In this document: positions 37,378 to 45,805 of the stretch, piece by piece
How positions within the stretch are numbered: position 1 is the first letter of the stretch
How the letters are laid out: each line of letters starts with the position of its first letter
Source of the DNA: Psychrobacillus insolitus
Lineage (GTDB): Bacteria > Bacillota > Bacilli > Bacillales_A > Planococcaceae
Assembly (NCBI RefSeq): GCF_003254155.1
Contig: NZ_QKZI01000003.1
Span: 166,711-230,710 of the forward strand
Length of the DNA stretch: 64,000 nucleotides
Direction: 5' to 3'
The notes under the pieces: generated by a model
Databases searched by the model: none
What the model saw: only the letters and a program-made list of their open reading frames with translations
Told to the model about the DNA's origin: nothing
Translations under genes and position numbers: made by a program

Positions 37378-37722
37378 TTAGATACCTTCGTATAACTCTT
37401 GTACCGGTTTAATGAGTACACGATTAACTTCTTCGATTAACTGGCTCAATGCCATTTCAGCTTGAAGCATTTGAGAAATCTTTTCATTTTCTTGTGCTAA
37501 CTGAGCTGTTTTTTGAGCGTACTCTATTTCTTCCCCTGAAATCTCTTCATTACTCATTTGTTTTTCTTGAAGAGACATTTGAATTTTGCGGAAGCTTTGG
37601 AATAATACAAGTGCCTCAGGGTCTGCTTTTACTGATTCAACAGCCACTTTTACATTTGCGAACTCATCTGTTTGACGAAGAGTCGTTTCTAATTTGTTAA
37701 TGTCATCATAAATATTAATCAT
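37378..37722 (-). CDS. yheA: YlbF/YmcA-family protein YheA
   Basis: A 114-residue all-helical protein with the YheA (UPF0342) pattern: INIYDDINKLETTLRQTDEF at the start, then FRKIQMSLQEKQM. Related YlbF and YmcA are partners of RNase Y; YheA itself has no firm function. AAGGAG precedes the ATG at 37722. Next gene upstream is yheB, as in B. subtilis. Confidence 0.88.
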   Translation of the reverse strand: MINIYDDINKLETTLRQTDEFANVKVAVESVKADPEALVLFQSFRKIQMSLQEKQMSNEEISGEEIEYAQKTAQLAQENEKISQMLQAEMALSQLIEEVNRVLIKPVQELYEGI

Positions 37723-37793
37723 GTGAAAAACTCCTTTAATTAAATTATTTTCTAGACTATAGAACCTAGCCGTGACAGATGTTCACGCTATTC

Positions 37794-38936
37794 TCAACTA
37801 GTAAAAAATACGATTAATCCTTGAATAATTCCAATAAGACCACCAAGGAATCCTCCTAGAATCGTAATCATTTTAAACTCACGCTTCGATATGCCAAGAA
37901 CAATTTCCTCTAATCTGGAAACGGGGAAAGAATCAACCTGCTCTTTTACCATATCCTCTAACTTCATTTTTCGCAATACTTCCTCAAGCTTTTCTTCCGC
38001 TTCTCTAAATGCAAAAGAAGTTAACTTAGGCACAAGTTGTGTTTGTGTCCACTCTGCCGCTTCTGGGAAATAGTGCACTAAACTATGATTTAATCGATCT
38101 TCAATGGCAAGCTGATTTGTTAAATATGATTTGACATTTACAATAATAGGATCAAAATTAAAGCCATCCATCATTTCAACGACTGGACGATCTTTTAGTT
38201 TTTCCCATTCATTTCGTACAATGTTCTCCATCATATTTTTTGTACCTTGCGATCTTAAAAATTTAAGTATTTCAGGTTGTACTTTTCCGGCTAAGGAAGA
38301 GGACTCTCCGACAAACATTTGAACCATGCTACCTAACGTACCTTTTGTAGAAAGGAAGTCATCAATGAGGTTTTTTACCGTCATTTTTCCTTCTTCCGAT
38401 TCGAAAAAGTCTTCCCCTTTTAATAAGACATATTCAACAATTTCTTTTACTTTACTATCTGCTTTTAGTTGCCAATCTGCAGGTGCCAATTGTCTAATGG
38501 TTTCATGTTGAAATCTAGCTCTTATTGTTTTGAATTGAACATCTACTTGCTCTTCAACTTTTTCATTAGCAACGGACGCTATATTATCAAGCCCACCTAG
38601 CTTTAACCAATCTGAAATAGTTTTATCGGATAAAAGAATTTTACTATTTAACTGTTGAGTTAAGAACCTAGTAGCTTTTGCTTCCATGCTCGTATTAAAA
38701 TATTTCTTTTTAAAAATATCAGGAGTAAGTAAATGTTGAATTACTGTATTTCCTAATTGTTTTGCAAGCTCATCACGTCTTTTCGGTATGAGGCCTGGTG
38801 TAAAAGGAACTCTATAAGATCCTATATATTTTGCTTCATGTGGTCTAAAAAGCATTTGAATTGCTAAATGATTTGTTACAGCTCCAATCGCCGCTCCAAC
38901 TATTGCCATGAATGTTATTGTCCATAAAAAACTCAT
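37794..38936 (-). CDS. yheB: DUF445 membrane protein YheB
   Basis: A 380-residue DUF445 protein: an N-terminal helix (residues 5-25), the conserved LFRPHEAKYIG...PFTPGLIPKRRDELA block, a long helical soluble region, and a C-terminal pair of hydrophobic stretches (ITILGGFLGGLIGIIQG). Function is unknown; linked to spore or envelope in some studies of the family. Order yheB-yheA is that of B. subtilis. Confidence 0.88.
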   Translation of the reverse strand: MSFLWTITFMAIVGAAIGAVTNHLAIQMLFRPHEAKYIGSYRVPFTPGLIPKRRDELAKQLGNTVIQHLLTPDIFKKKYFNTSMEAKATRFLTQQLNSKILLSDKTISDWLKLGGLDNIASVANEKVEEQVDVQFKTIRARFQHETIRQLAPADWQLKADSKVKEIVEYVLLKGEDFFESEEGKMTVKNLIDDFLSTKGTLGSMVQMFVGESSSLAGKVQPEILKFLRSQGTKNMMENIVRNEWEKLKDRPVVEMMDGFNFDPIIVNVKSYLTNQLAIEDRLNHSLVHYFPEAAEWTQTQLVPKLTSFAFREAEEKLEEVLRKMKLEDMVKEQVDSFPVSRLEEIVLGISKREFKMITILGGFLGGLIGIIQGLIVFFTS

Positions 38937-39041
38937 CTATTTCACCTTTTTCCTCAAGCTTAAACTTATTATAGCAGAGGTTAGGAAAATACATCAAATT
39001 CTCTATTCAGTAAGACTCGTACTGAATACTGGTGAACACTT

Positions 39042-39431
39042 TTACAATGCATTGTATATTGTGGATACACGAATTGCATGCTCCATCTCATCTTGCATGG
39101 CAATAAATAATGGTGCATACGCTTGCTGTATAGGTATTTGTAATAGCATTTCCTTATACATTTCCGTCGCGTCTAGCTCACCTTTTAACGCTTCTTTAGC
39201 ACAAGCTTTCAAATCGAAACAAGGTTCCGGTTTATTCAAGTTTTGTACAAATGCCCCTGTCAGCATATAATAGAGCTGTTGAAACATTTCATAATGGCTT
39301 TTTTCATCTTCGTATATATGTTGTATGAAACCTTGCCAGTAGGGGTCATCCGTTAGAATATACATCGAACGATAGAAATAATAGTCATGATATTCATTTT
39401 CTATAGCCATCTTTAATTTTTCAATAAACAA
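39042..39431 (-). CDS. Ferritin-like diiron protein
   Basis: A 129-residue four-helix protein. Two ExxH motifs, EDEKSH (Glu43, His46) and QDEMEH (Glu115, His118), with further Glu13 and Glu85, fit a ferritin-like diiron site. Two cysteines (Cys71, Cys77) sit between the halves. Start TTG at 39431 after AAGGAG. Function could be rubrerythrin-like oxidative defence or a small hydroxylase; it is not a ferritin cage by length. Adjacent to yheB and yheE. Confidence 0.68.
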   Translation of the reverse strand: MFIEKLKMAIENEYHDYYFYRSMYILTDDPYWQGFIQHIYEDEKSHYEMFQQLYYMLTGAFVQNLNKPEPCFDLKACAKEALKGELDATEMYKEMLLQIPIQQAYAPLFIAMQDEMEHAIRVSTIYNAL

Positions 39432-39503
39432 TTACATGCTCCTTCACTAGTCATTTCTACTAGTGTATGCATATACATTAACTCACATGAAAGGTTGATT
39501 AGA

Positions 39504-39707
39504 TTGCTACAACATTTTAGCTTTAAACCTCTATTTGAAAATAAACAAATTCCTGGTTGGTCTATCTCATTCTTCTTTAAACAAACTAGATATACGGGTG
39601 TTTACGAAGCAGATGGAATGATTAAGTGGGTTGGGGAAGTACCAGATGATGAAGAAACTGTGAAAAAAATGATTCATGAACTAATGTTATTCCATGTATA
39701 CGATTGA
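39504..39707 (+). CDS. yheE: YheE-like small protein
   Basis: A 67-residue protein resembling YheE/DUF5342: FKPLFENKQIPGWSISFFF near the start and a C-terminal LMLFHVYD. The TTG at 39504 is nine bases after AAGG; another TTG three codons upstream overlaps that site. Function unknown; found with yheA-yheB in B. subtilis. Confidence 0.72.
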   Translation: MLQHFSFKPLFENKQIPGWSISFFFKQTRYTGVYEADGMIKWVGEVPDDEETVKKMIHELMLFHVYD

Positions 39708-39729
39708 AATTTATTAATCTTCAAGTAGT

Positions 39730-39771
39730 AAATCCCACCTTTAGTATAAAATTATACTAAAGGTGGGATTT
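39730..39771. terminator. Bidirectional terminator yheE/chrA
   Basis: Perfect 19-bp arms starting AAATCCCACCTTTAGTATA with a four-base loop, between convergent genes. Confidence 0.85.
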
Positions 39772-39795
39772 CGTTTTCAGCTTTAGAAATTATGA

Positions 39796-40953
39796 TTAGA
39801 ATGAATGCACAATTGCACCCAAAATAGCACTAACTATTACTACTTTAATCGGAGCCCATTTATACACAATTAGCAGCGTACCCGTAATTAGAACAATTAC
39901 AAAATCAATTGGCTCTTTCACCGCACTCGTGAAAACTGGATCATATAAAGCGGCAAATAGAATTCCTACGACTGCTGCATTGACACCTTTCAGAGCAGCT
40001 TGAATACCTTTTTTAGAACGAATAATCGACCAAAAAGGCAACATTCCAATTACAAGAAGAAACGAAGGTAAAAACATAGCAAAAACAGCAAGAAGCGCTC
40101 CTGGAATTCCAGCAGTTACTTGGCCTAAAAAACCTGCTATAGTGAAAAGTGGTCCAGGAACAGCTTGTGCCGCTCCGTACCCTGCAAGGAAAATATCCGG
40201 TGCTACATCTACTTCTCTTTGTAACATTGGCAAGACCACATGGCCTCCTCCAAATACAATCGAACCTACACGATAATATGTATCAAAAATAGAATAATAA
40301 ATAGATTGAACAAACGGCTTGAAGATAGGTAATAAAACTAATAATCCGAAAAATAATACCCAACTAACAATACCTGTTTTTTTACCAAATGAAAGTTCCA
40401 TTTTAGATGCTGGTTCAATCGTTTCTTTTCTATAGTAAAGAAAACCAAATAATCCTGCGACAAGTATAACTCCAATTTGTCCAACTGCAGTTGGAATAAG
40501 CAATGTTAGAATCGCACATACTATAGCAATGGTAATTCTTATGCGGTCTGGAGCTAGGTTTTTTTGCATACCTAGTAGTGCATGCGCCACAACAGCAACT
40601 GCAACTATTTTTAACCCTTGAATCCAACCACTATCAAAGGAACCAGTTGTTGTGACAAATGCTGCAAAAAGCATCAGTATTAGTACAGATGGCAACGTAA
40701 ATCCTAGAAACGAAATAATTCCTCCTGCTATACCTCCTCTTAGTAATCCAATTGAAATTCCTACTTGAGAGGATGCTGGTCCGGGTAAAAACTGACATAG
40801 CGCTACGATATCTGCATATAATTTATCATCCAACCATTTCCGTTTATTTACGTACTCTTCATGAAAATATCCGATATGTGCTGACGGTCCACCAAAAGAC
40901 GTCAATCCGAGCTTTGTTGAAGCCTTTAAGATTTCTATGTATTTGTTTGACAT
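39796..40953 (-). CDS. chrA: Chromate transporter ChrA (two-domain)
   Basis: A 385-residue CHR-family protein with two homologous membrane halves. Signature FGGPSAHIGYFHEEYV and CQFLPGPASSQVGI in the first half, and FGGGHVVLPMLQREV and AQAVPGPLFTIAGFLG in the second. ChrA exports chromate, probably with proton motive force; other anions are possible. GGGGGGTAAG precedes the ATG at 40953. Confidence 0.9.
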   Translation of the reverse strand: MSNKYIEILKASTKLGLTSFGGPSAHIGYFHEEYVNKRKWLDDKLYADIVALCQFLPGPASSQVGISIGLLRGGIAGGIISFLGFTLPSVLILMLFAAFVTTTGSFDSGWIQGLKIVAVAVVAHALLGMQKNLAPDRIRITIAIVCAILTLLIPTAVGQIGVILVAGLFGFLYYRKETIEPASKMELSFGKKTGIVSWVLFFGLLVLLPIFKPFVQSIYYSIFDTYYRVGSIVFGGGHVVLPMLQREVDVAPDIFLAGYGAAQAVPGPLFTIAGFLGQVTAGIPGALLAVFAMFLPSFLLVIGMLPFWSIIRSKKGIQAALKGVNAAVVGILFAALYDPVFTSAVKEPIDFVIVLITGTLLIVYKWAPIKVVIVSAILGAIVHSF

Positions 40954-41176
40954 ACTTACCCCCCATTCTTCTAGTTCCTATTATCGTATACATTTCTCGA
41001 AAATGAATATTAAATTTTTGTAAATATTATGATGTAATTTTTTGTTGCCATGTTTTCTTATTTTATGGAAGATAATAATGTTCATCCCTCTAATGTAAGA
41101 AGAAAGATTTGTAATTTCTCTCTCAATATTTTATTATTACATATAGTAACTATTTTTTAGAAAACAGGAGGTGTAC

Positions 41177-41213
41177 ACTTTGTTCTACCCCTCATCTGGG
41201 TTAGGGACAAAGT
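41177..41213 (+). promoter_or_regulatory. Leader hairpin before the CNNM gene
   Basis: ACTTTGT pairs with ACAAAGT, with inner CTA/TAG and CCC/GGG pairs. AGGAGG (41168-41173) lies just upstream of it, and the TTG start of the exporter gene seven bases downstream. It could control translation. Confidence 0.45.
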
Positions 41214-41215
41214 AA
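41180..41215 (+). CDS. Possible 11-residue leader peptide
   Basis: A strong AGGAGG is six or seven bases before a TTG at 41180 that opens an 11-codon frame (FYPSSGLGTK after the start) closed by TAA at 41213. It ends five bases before the CNNM gene start, which has only a weak ribosome site of its own (AGGG, 13 bases upstream). Translational coupling or attenuation is inferred; the peptide family is not known. Confidence 0.4.
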   Translation: MFYPSSGLGTK

Positions 41216-41219
41216 TTAT

Positions 41220-42563
41220 TTGGAGATAGCCATACGATTGGCAGCATTTGCTGTCTTAATCGCATTCACCGCTTTTTTCGTTGCGAGTGAATTTGCAATA
41301 GTAAAGGTAAGATCTACAAGAATTGATCAGCTAGTTGCTGAGGGAAACAAAAAGGCGATAGATGCAAAAAAACTCGTTTCCAATCTAGATGAATATTTAT
41401 CTGCCTGTCAGCTCGGTATCACGATAACCGCGTTAGGTTTAGGGTGGCTTGGAGAACCGACAATAGAAGTGATATTACATCCAGCATTTGAGTATTTTGC
41501 ACTTCCAGAGAGTGTTTCCTCTGTGCTTTCATTTATCATTGCATTTTCCCTTGTAACGTATATACACGTAGTAGTAGGGGAATTAACACCAAAAACATTT
41601 GCTATCCAAAGGGCAGAACAAATTACATTAGCAGTTGCAAAACCGCTTATCATTTTTGATAAACTTATGTATCCAATTATTCATGGTATGAACGGATCAG
41701 CAAGATTTTTAGCTACTAAAGTATTTGGATTAAATTCCGTTTCTGAATCAGAGGTAGCCCATTCAGAAGAAGAACTTCGAATGATTCTTGCCGATAGCTT
41801 CAAAGGTGGAGAAATCAACCAAGCGGAATATAAATATGTAAACAAAATTTTTGAATTTGATGATCGTATTGCAAAAGAAATTATGGTCCCTCGTACAGAA
41901 ATTATATCAATTGAAAAAGATTTAACTTTAGTTAAAGTATTTGAATTAATTGGCGTTGAACAATATACGCGTTATCCAGTTACGGATGGGGACAAAGACC
42001 ATATTATTGGACTTGTGAACATGAAAAACTTATTAACTGCTTATATAAAAGATCCAACTAATGCAAATACACCAGTAAGTGATTATATGCAACCAATTAT
42101 TCGTGTTATCGAAAATATGCCCATTTCAGATTTGTTGCTGAAGATTCAACGTGAACGAATTCATATGGCCATTTTATTAGATGAATACGGTGGTACTTCA
42201 GGTCTCGTTACCATTGAAGATATTATCGAAGAAATCGTTGGAGATATACGTGATGAATTTGATGTTGACGAACTTCCAGAGGTTCAAAAAATAGGTGAAA
42301 ATCATTATATTTTAGATGCCAAAATGTTAATTGAAAACGTCAATGACTTACTAGGAATCGATATTGATGAAGATGACATTGATACAATTGGCGGCTGGGT
42401 TATGACAAAAAGTTTTGATGCGATTGAAGGAGAAAAAATCTTCGAACAGGGTTATGAGTTTATCGTAAAAGAAATAGAAGGTCATCATATCATTTATTTA
42501 GAGGTAACAAAAATTGTTCCAATAAGTGAATCAAATGAACAAGAAATATTAACTGAATCCTAA
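41220..42563 (+). CDS. CNNM/CorC-family exporter (MpfA/YhdP-like)
   Basis: A 447-residue protein: DUF21/CNNM membrane domain (about 1-190, with FVASEFAIVKVR and LSACQLGITITALGLGWLGE), two CBS domains (about 210-330) and a C-terminal CorC/HlyC domain (about 350-435). Similar B. subtilis protein MpfA exports magnesium; older names are hemolysin-like. The start is TTG at 41220; an in-frame TAG 18 bases upstream leaves no other start. The strongest Shine-Dalgarno is 50 bases upstream, before a short leader frame. A terminator follows. Confidence 0.85.
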   Translation: MEIAIRLAAFAVLIAFTAFFVASEFAIVKVRSTRIDQLVAEGNKKAIDAKKLVSNLDEYLSACQLGITITALGLGWLGEPTIEVILHPAFEYFALPESVSSVLSFIIAFSLVTYIHVVVGELTPKTFAIQRAEQITLAVAKPLIIFDKLMYPIIHGMNGSARFLATKVFGLNSVSESEVAHSEEELRMILADSFKGGEINQAEYKYVNKIFEFDDRIAKEIMVPRTEIISIEKDLTLVKVFELIGVEQYTRYPVTDGDKDHIIGLVNMKNLLTAYIKDPTNANTPVSDYMQPIIRVIENMPISDLLLKIQRERIHMAILLDEYGGTSGLVTIEDIIEEIVGDIRDEFDVDELPEVQKIGENHYILDAKMLIENVNDLLGIDIDEDDIDTIGGWVMTKSFDAIEGEKIFEQGYEFIVKEIEGHHIIYLEVTKIVPISESNEQEILTES

Positions 42564-42566
42564 AGC

Positions 42567-42594
42567 AAAACGACTCTCTTTTGAGAGTCGTTTT
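42567..42594 (+). terminator. Terminator after CNNM gene
   Basis: Perfect stem AAAACGACTCTC with complement, loop TTTT, T-run; lies before the CDF gene. Confidence 0.8.
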
Positions 42595-42628
42595 CATGTG
42601 TAAAAATATGTTGAGAAGAGGAAACAAT

Positions 42629-43504
42629 TTGGAACTATATACAAATTTACGCGAAGGGGAAAAAGGTGCTTGGGTCAGTATTTGTATCTATTTACTATTA
42701 ACTGTTTTTAAACTGATTACAGGCTTCCTTGGTTCATCCCAAGCGTTACAAGCAGATGGATTGAATAATTTTACCGATATTATTGCCTCTATTGCGATAT
42801 TAATCGGTTTACGGATATCCCAAAAACCACCTGATGAACAACATCAATACGGTCATTTACGTGCAGAAACAATTGCATCGTTAGTCGCTGCTTTTATCAT
42901 GGCTTTTATTGGAATCCAAGTAATTATTCAAGCAATCCAGCATCTTGCACATCCAGTTAACGAAACCCCATCTTTCCTGACTGCAATAGTTGGATTGGTT
43001 AGTGCCGTTGTTATGTACATTGTATATAGGTATAATTTAAAATTAGGAACCCGTATTAATAGTGCGGCTTTAAAAGCAGCTGCGTACGATAATCGCTCAG
43101 ATGCACTAGTAAGTATAGGTGCCACTATCGGGATAATTGGCTCTATTTTAGGCTTTCCACTATTGGATGGCATTACTGCATTACTTGTAGGTATAATCAT
43201 TATCTACACTGCTTATTCTATTTTTCATGATGCAGCTTTTACATTATCTGATGGATTTAATGTAGAAGAAGCAGAATCATTATCTACAATAGTTCGTCTT
43301 GTAGATGGAGTAGATGCGCTAATAGACTTTAAAGCTAGAATGCATGGCAATTTAATGTTTGTGGACTTAACGGTAACAGTTAATCCAGATTTGAATGTTA
43401 TTGAAAGCCACCGAATAACGGAAGAAATTGAACAACGAATTATGAAAGCAAAGCCATTTTCTGTCGTGTTAGTACATATTGAGCCACATTTGAATGATGG
43501 ATAA
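42629..43504 (+). CDS. Cation diffusion facilitator (MneS-like)
   Basis: A 291-residue CDF exporter with about six helices and a cytoplasmic C-terminal domain. Metal-site motifs are ADGLNNFTD (first helix pair), HQYGHLRAE and DNRSDAL. Sequence style is close to B. subtilis MneS (YeaB), a manganese exporter, so Mn2+ is the likely cargo. Start TTG at 42629 following AGAGG; an earlier ATG lies next to the preceding terminator without ribosome site. Its neighbour is a magnesium-type exporter, so the pair may balance divalent metals. Confidence 0.85.
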   Translation: MELYTNLREGEKGAWVSICIYLLLTVFKLITGFLGSSQALQADGLNNFTDIIASIAILIGLRISQKPPDEQHQYGHLRAETIASLVAAFIMAFIGIQVIIQAIQHLAHPVNETPSFLTAIVGLVSAVVMYIVYRYNLKLGTRINSAALKAAAYDNRSDALVSIGATIGIIGSILGFPLLDGITALLVGIIIIYTAYSIFHDAAFTLSDGFNVEEAESLSTIVRLVDGVDALIDFKARMHGNLMFVDLTVTVNPDLNVIESHRITEEIEQRIMKAKPFSVVLVHIEPHLNDG

Positions 43505-43515
43505 ATCCAGGAACG

Positions 43516-43543
43516 GTGCACTCTAACTAGAATGCACTTTTTT
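43516..43543 (+). terminator. Terminator after CDF gene
   Basis: GTGCA..TCT / AGA..TGCAC stem and T-run; overlaps the end of the convergent response regulator gene by two bases. Confidence 0.65.
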
Positions 43544-44189
43544 ATTGTCCACTTGGTTCTGTCAAACCATGTTTTACTGCATAGAGAGCCGCTTGTGTTC
43601 GATCCTGAACTTGTAGCTTGGCAAATAAATTGGATATATGCGTTTTTACTGTTTTTTCAGTTACAAATAAAGCTGAAGCAATTTCTCGATTACTTTTCCC
43701 TTTCGTTAATTCCGATAAAACATCCTGTTCTCTTGGCGTTAGTGGATGTTTATCATGTGGACTAAGTTCAACAGGTTCTTTTTCTTTTTCTAACTGTGTA
43801 GTAGCATGGGGATGCAGTGTGTGTTCCCCTCGCATAAGCTTTCGAATAGACTCTGCTAAATCATCTGGTTCAATATCTTTTAATTGATAGCCTGCTGCTC
43901 CTGCATTTAAAGCAGGAATCACATGATCACGATCAGAAAAACTGGTCAACATCAATACATGTGTTTCTGGAAATTTCTCCTTTATTCGCTTTGTTGCTTG
44001 AATACCATCCATTTCAGGCATCACTAAATCCATTAATACAACATCAGGTTTAAGCCTTTCTACCAACTCTACCGCTTCTCTTCCATTCACAGCTTCTCCT
44101 ACAATATCCATATCCTTCTGGGTTTTCAAAAAGAACATTAATCCTCTTCTTACTACGTGATGATCATCTGCTATTAATACGCGTATCAT
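43542..44189 (-). CDS. yhcZ: NarL/LuxR-type response regulator (YhcZ-like)
   Basis: A 215-residue regulator with receiver (phosphoacceptor Asp54 in VVLMDLVMP) and C-terminal LuxR helix-turn-helix (about 148-208, LTPREQDVLSELTKGKSNREIA). It is 11 bases after the GAF kinase gene, with AGGAGGTG before the ATG. Orthologous by context to B. subtilis YhcZ. Targets unknown. Confidence 0.85.
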   Translation of the reverse strand: MIRVLIADDHHVVRRGLMFFLKTQKDMDIVGEAVNGREAVELVERLKPDVVLMDLVMPEMDGIQATKRIKEKFPETHVLMLTSFSDRDHVIPALNAGAAGYQLKDIEPDDLAESIRKLMRGEHTLHPHATTQLEKEKEPVELSPHDKHPLTPREQDVLSELTKGKSNREIASALFVTEKTVKTHISNLFAKLQVQDRTQAALYAVKHGLTEPSGQ

Positions 44190-44200
44190 TCAAACACCTC

Positions 44201-45316
44201 CTAATATGGTAAACGAACTAAAATTTCCGTTCCTTTATTCCATTCACTTACCCAGTCAACTGTTCCTCCAACTGATTTTGCACGATCTTTCATACTTTGA
44301 ATCCCAATAGAAGGTAAATGATTTGTTTTGTTCATATGAAAACCATGTCCTTCATCTTTCACAACTAATAAAATATCCGTAGAGGTAACCGTCAAATATA
44401 AATCCGCGTTTAATACTCCAGCATGCTTTCGAACATTATTTAAAGCTTCTTGTGTAATCCGGAATAACGCTTCTTCTACATTTGCTGGCAAGTTAATCAC
44501 GCCTTTTACTTTTACATTTAATGTTAGCCCTAATACTTCTCCATATCCCTTGATTCCTTCCACAATGCCAGCTTCTAGCCCTTTAGGACGCAACTGCCAT
44601 ATAAGTGCACGCATTTCTGTTAAGGCCTCTTGAGATAAGTGTTGAATCTCTTGGAACGTCTCTTTTATATCCAAATCCTTTGTCATCTCCATGCCACCAC
44701 GTGCAGTTAAGGTGACTGAAAATAATAATTGATTTACTGCATCATGAAGATCCCGGGCTAGTCGGTTACGTTCTTGAACCAGTGCTACTTCCTGCTCTTG
44801 CTTGGTTAATAAAAAACGTTTTATAGCAGAACCCAATTGAAATGCAACAGATTCTAAAAGAGCCAGTTCTCTTTCCGCAAAACGAATCGTATTCGGCGTT
44901 GCAACATTTAGCAATCCAAATCTCTCTTGTCCAGATTGAAGTGGGACAGTTGCATGGTGTGTAATACCTGCATTTTCTATAATCGGTGTCTTACCAGAAT
45001 TATCAATTCGTTTACATTCTATTATATTTGATGCCTTTTTTAACTTACCAGTACGAAAACTAGAAACACACCAACATCCGCCTTTTTCTAACTTCATACA
45101 ATTATTACTCTTCAAAGCAGCTGGTAAATTTTCATGGGCTACAAGTTCATGTTGCCCTTTAGCATCGATGAAGAATATCCATCCTGTTTCAAAAATGGTT
45201 CCTTCTAATAACTTATGTAACGCGCCATGTAACATTTTTTCCATATCTGTCTCTTCATTTAATAATTCTGCTATTTCCTTTAATATTTTTATATTTGAGA
45301 GTTCGTTTGATTGCAT
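44201..45316 (-). CDS. yhcY: GAF-domain histidine kinase (YhcY-like)
   Basis: A 371-residue soluble kinase: GAF domain (about residues 20-165), HisKA_3 with His191 in RDLHDAVNQLLFS, and a C-terminal HATPase with DEGHGF. No membrane helix. Four cysteines (Cys73, 81, 83 and 101) fall inside the GAF domain and could hold a metal or sense redox state. Matches B. subtilis YhcY. GGAGGTG precedes the ATG. Its partner is the regulator just downstream. Confidence 0.85.
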   Translation of the reverse strand: MQSNELSNIKILKEIAELLNEETDMEKMLHGALHKLLEGTIFETGWIFFIDAKGQHELVAHENLPAALKSNNCMKLEKGGCWCVSSFRTGKLKKASNIIECKRIDNSGKTPIIENAGITHHATVPLQSGQERFGLLNVATPNTIRFAERELALLESVAFQLGSAIKRFLLTKQEQEVALVQERNRLARDLHDAVNQLLFSVTLTARGGMEMTKDLDIKETFQEIQHLSQEALTEMRALIWQLRPKGLEAGIVEGIKGYGEVLGLTLNVKVKGVINLPANVEEALFRITQEALNNVRKHAGVLNADLYLTVTSTDILLVVKDEGHGFHMNKTNHLPSIGIQSMKDRAKSVGGTVDWVSEWNKGTEILVRLPY

Positions 45317-45446
45317 ATAAACACCTCCAGTTACTCTCCATCATATCATTTTGTTTTGTTTCACTGTGTGAACAAGCTTTCATACTTTTGGAGTAGAAAA
45401 AAAGTTGTACACTATATGACGGTGATGAAATAAAAAAGTCCTGATG

Positions 45447-45759
45447 CACGCTGATTTCGTTCCGAGCGGGCGCTTTCCGTGGGGCGTGCGGTGAGCCTCC
45501 TCGTCGCGAAAACCGCGCTCCTGTGGGGTCTCACCTGTCACGCTAATCCCACTGGAGTCGCCGCTCGGAACGAAAGTCAGCTAAGAGAATATAAGAAACA
45601 AAATTCTCAAATAGATATAGAAAACCAGACTTGAAAAACTACATAAAAAAGACTGACGCAATAAATCAGGTTCACTGAATTTCTGGACAGTCCCGCGACA
45701 AATAAATAAATTATCGCCTACTAAAATTATTTACCAACGTCATTTGACAAGGAACCAGA
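45447..45759 (-). repeat. Composite repeat family A, copy 3
   Basis: Inverted relative to copy 1. Core 45450-45582 with GCTGATTTCGTTCCGAGCGG and its inverted end, then the terminator-like module (about 45640-45720) and the outer end CCAACGTCATTTGAC. It accounts for most of the 490-bp gap between the kinase gene and pgcA. Confidence 0.87.
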
Positions 45760-45760
45760 A

Positions 45761-45800
45761 AAAACGAGATTAAGCAATCTCTTGCTTAATCTCGTTTTTC
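45761..45800. terminator. Bidirectional terminator after pgcA
   Basis: Arms AAAACGAGATTAAGCAA and complement with a TCTC loop, T-run on both strands; just after the pgcA stop. Confidence 0.88.
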
Positions 45801-45805
45801 TCTTA

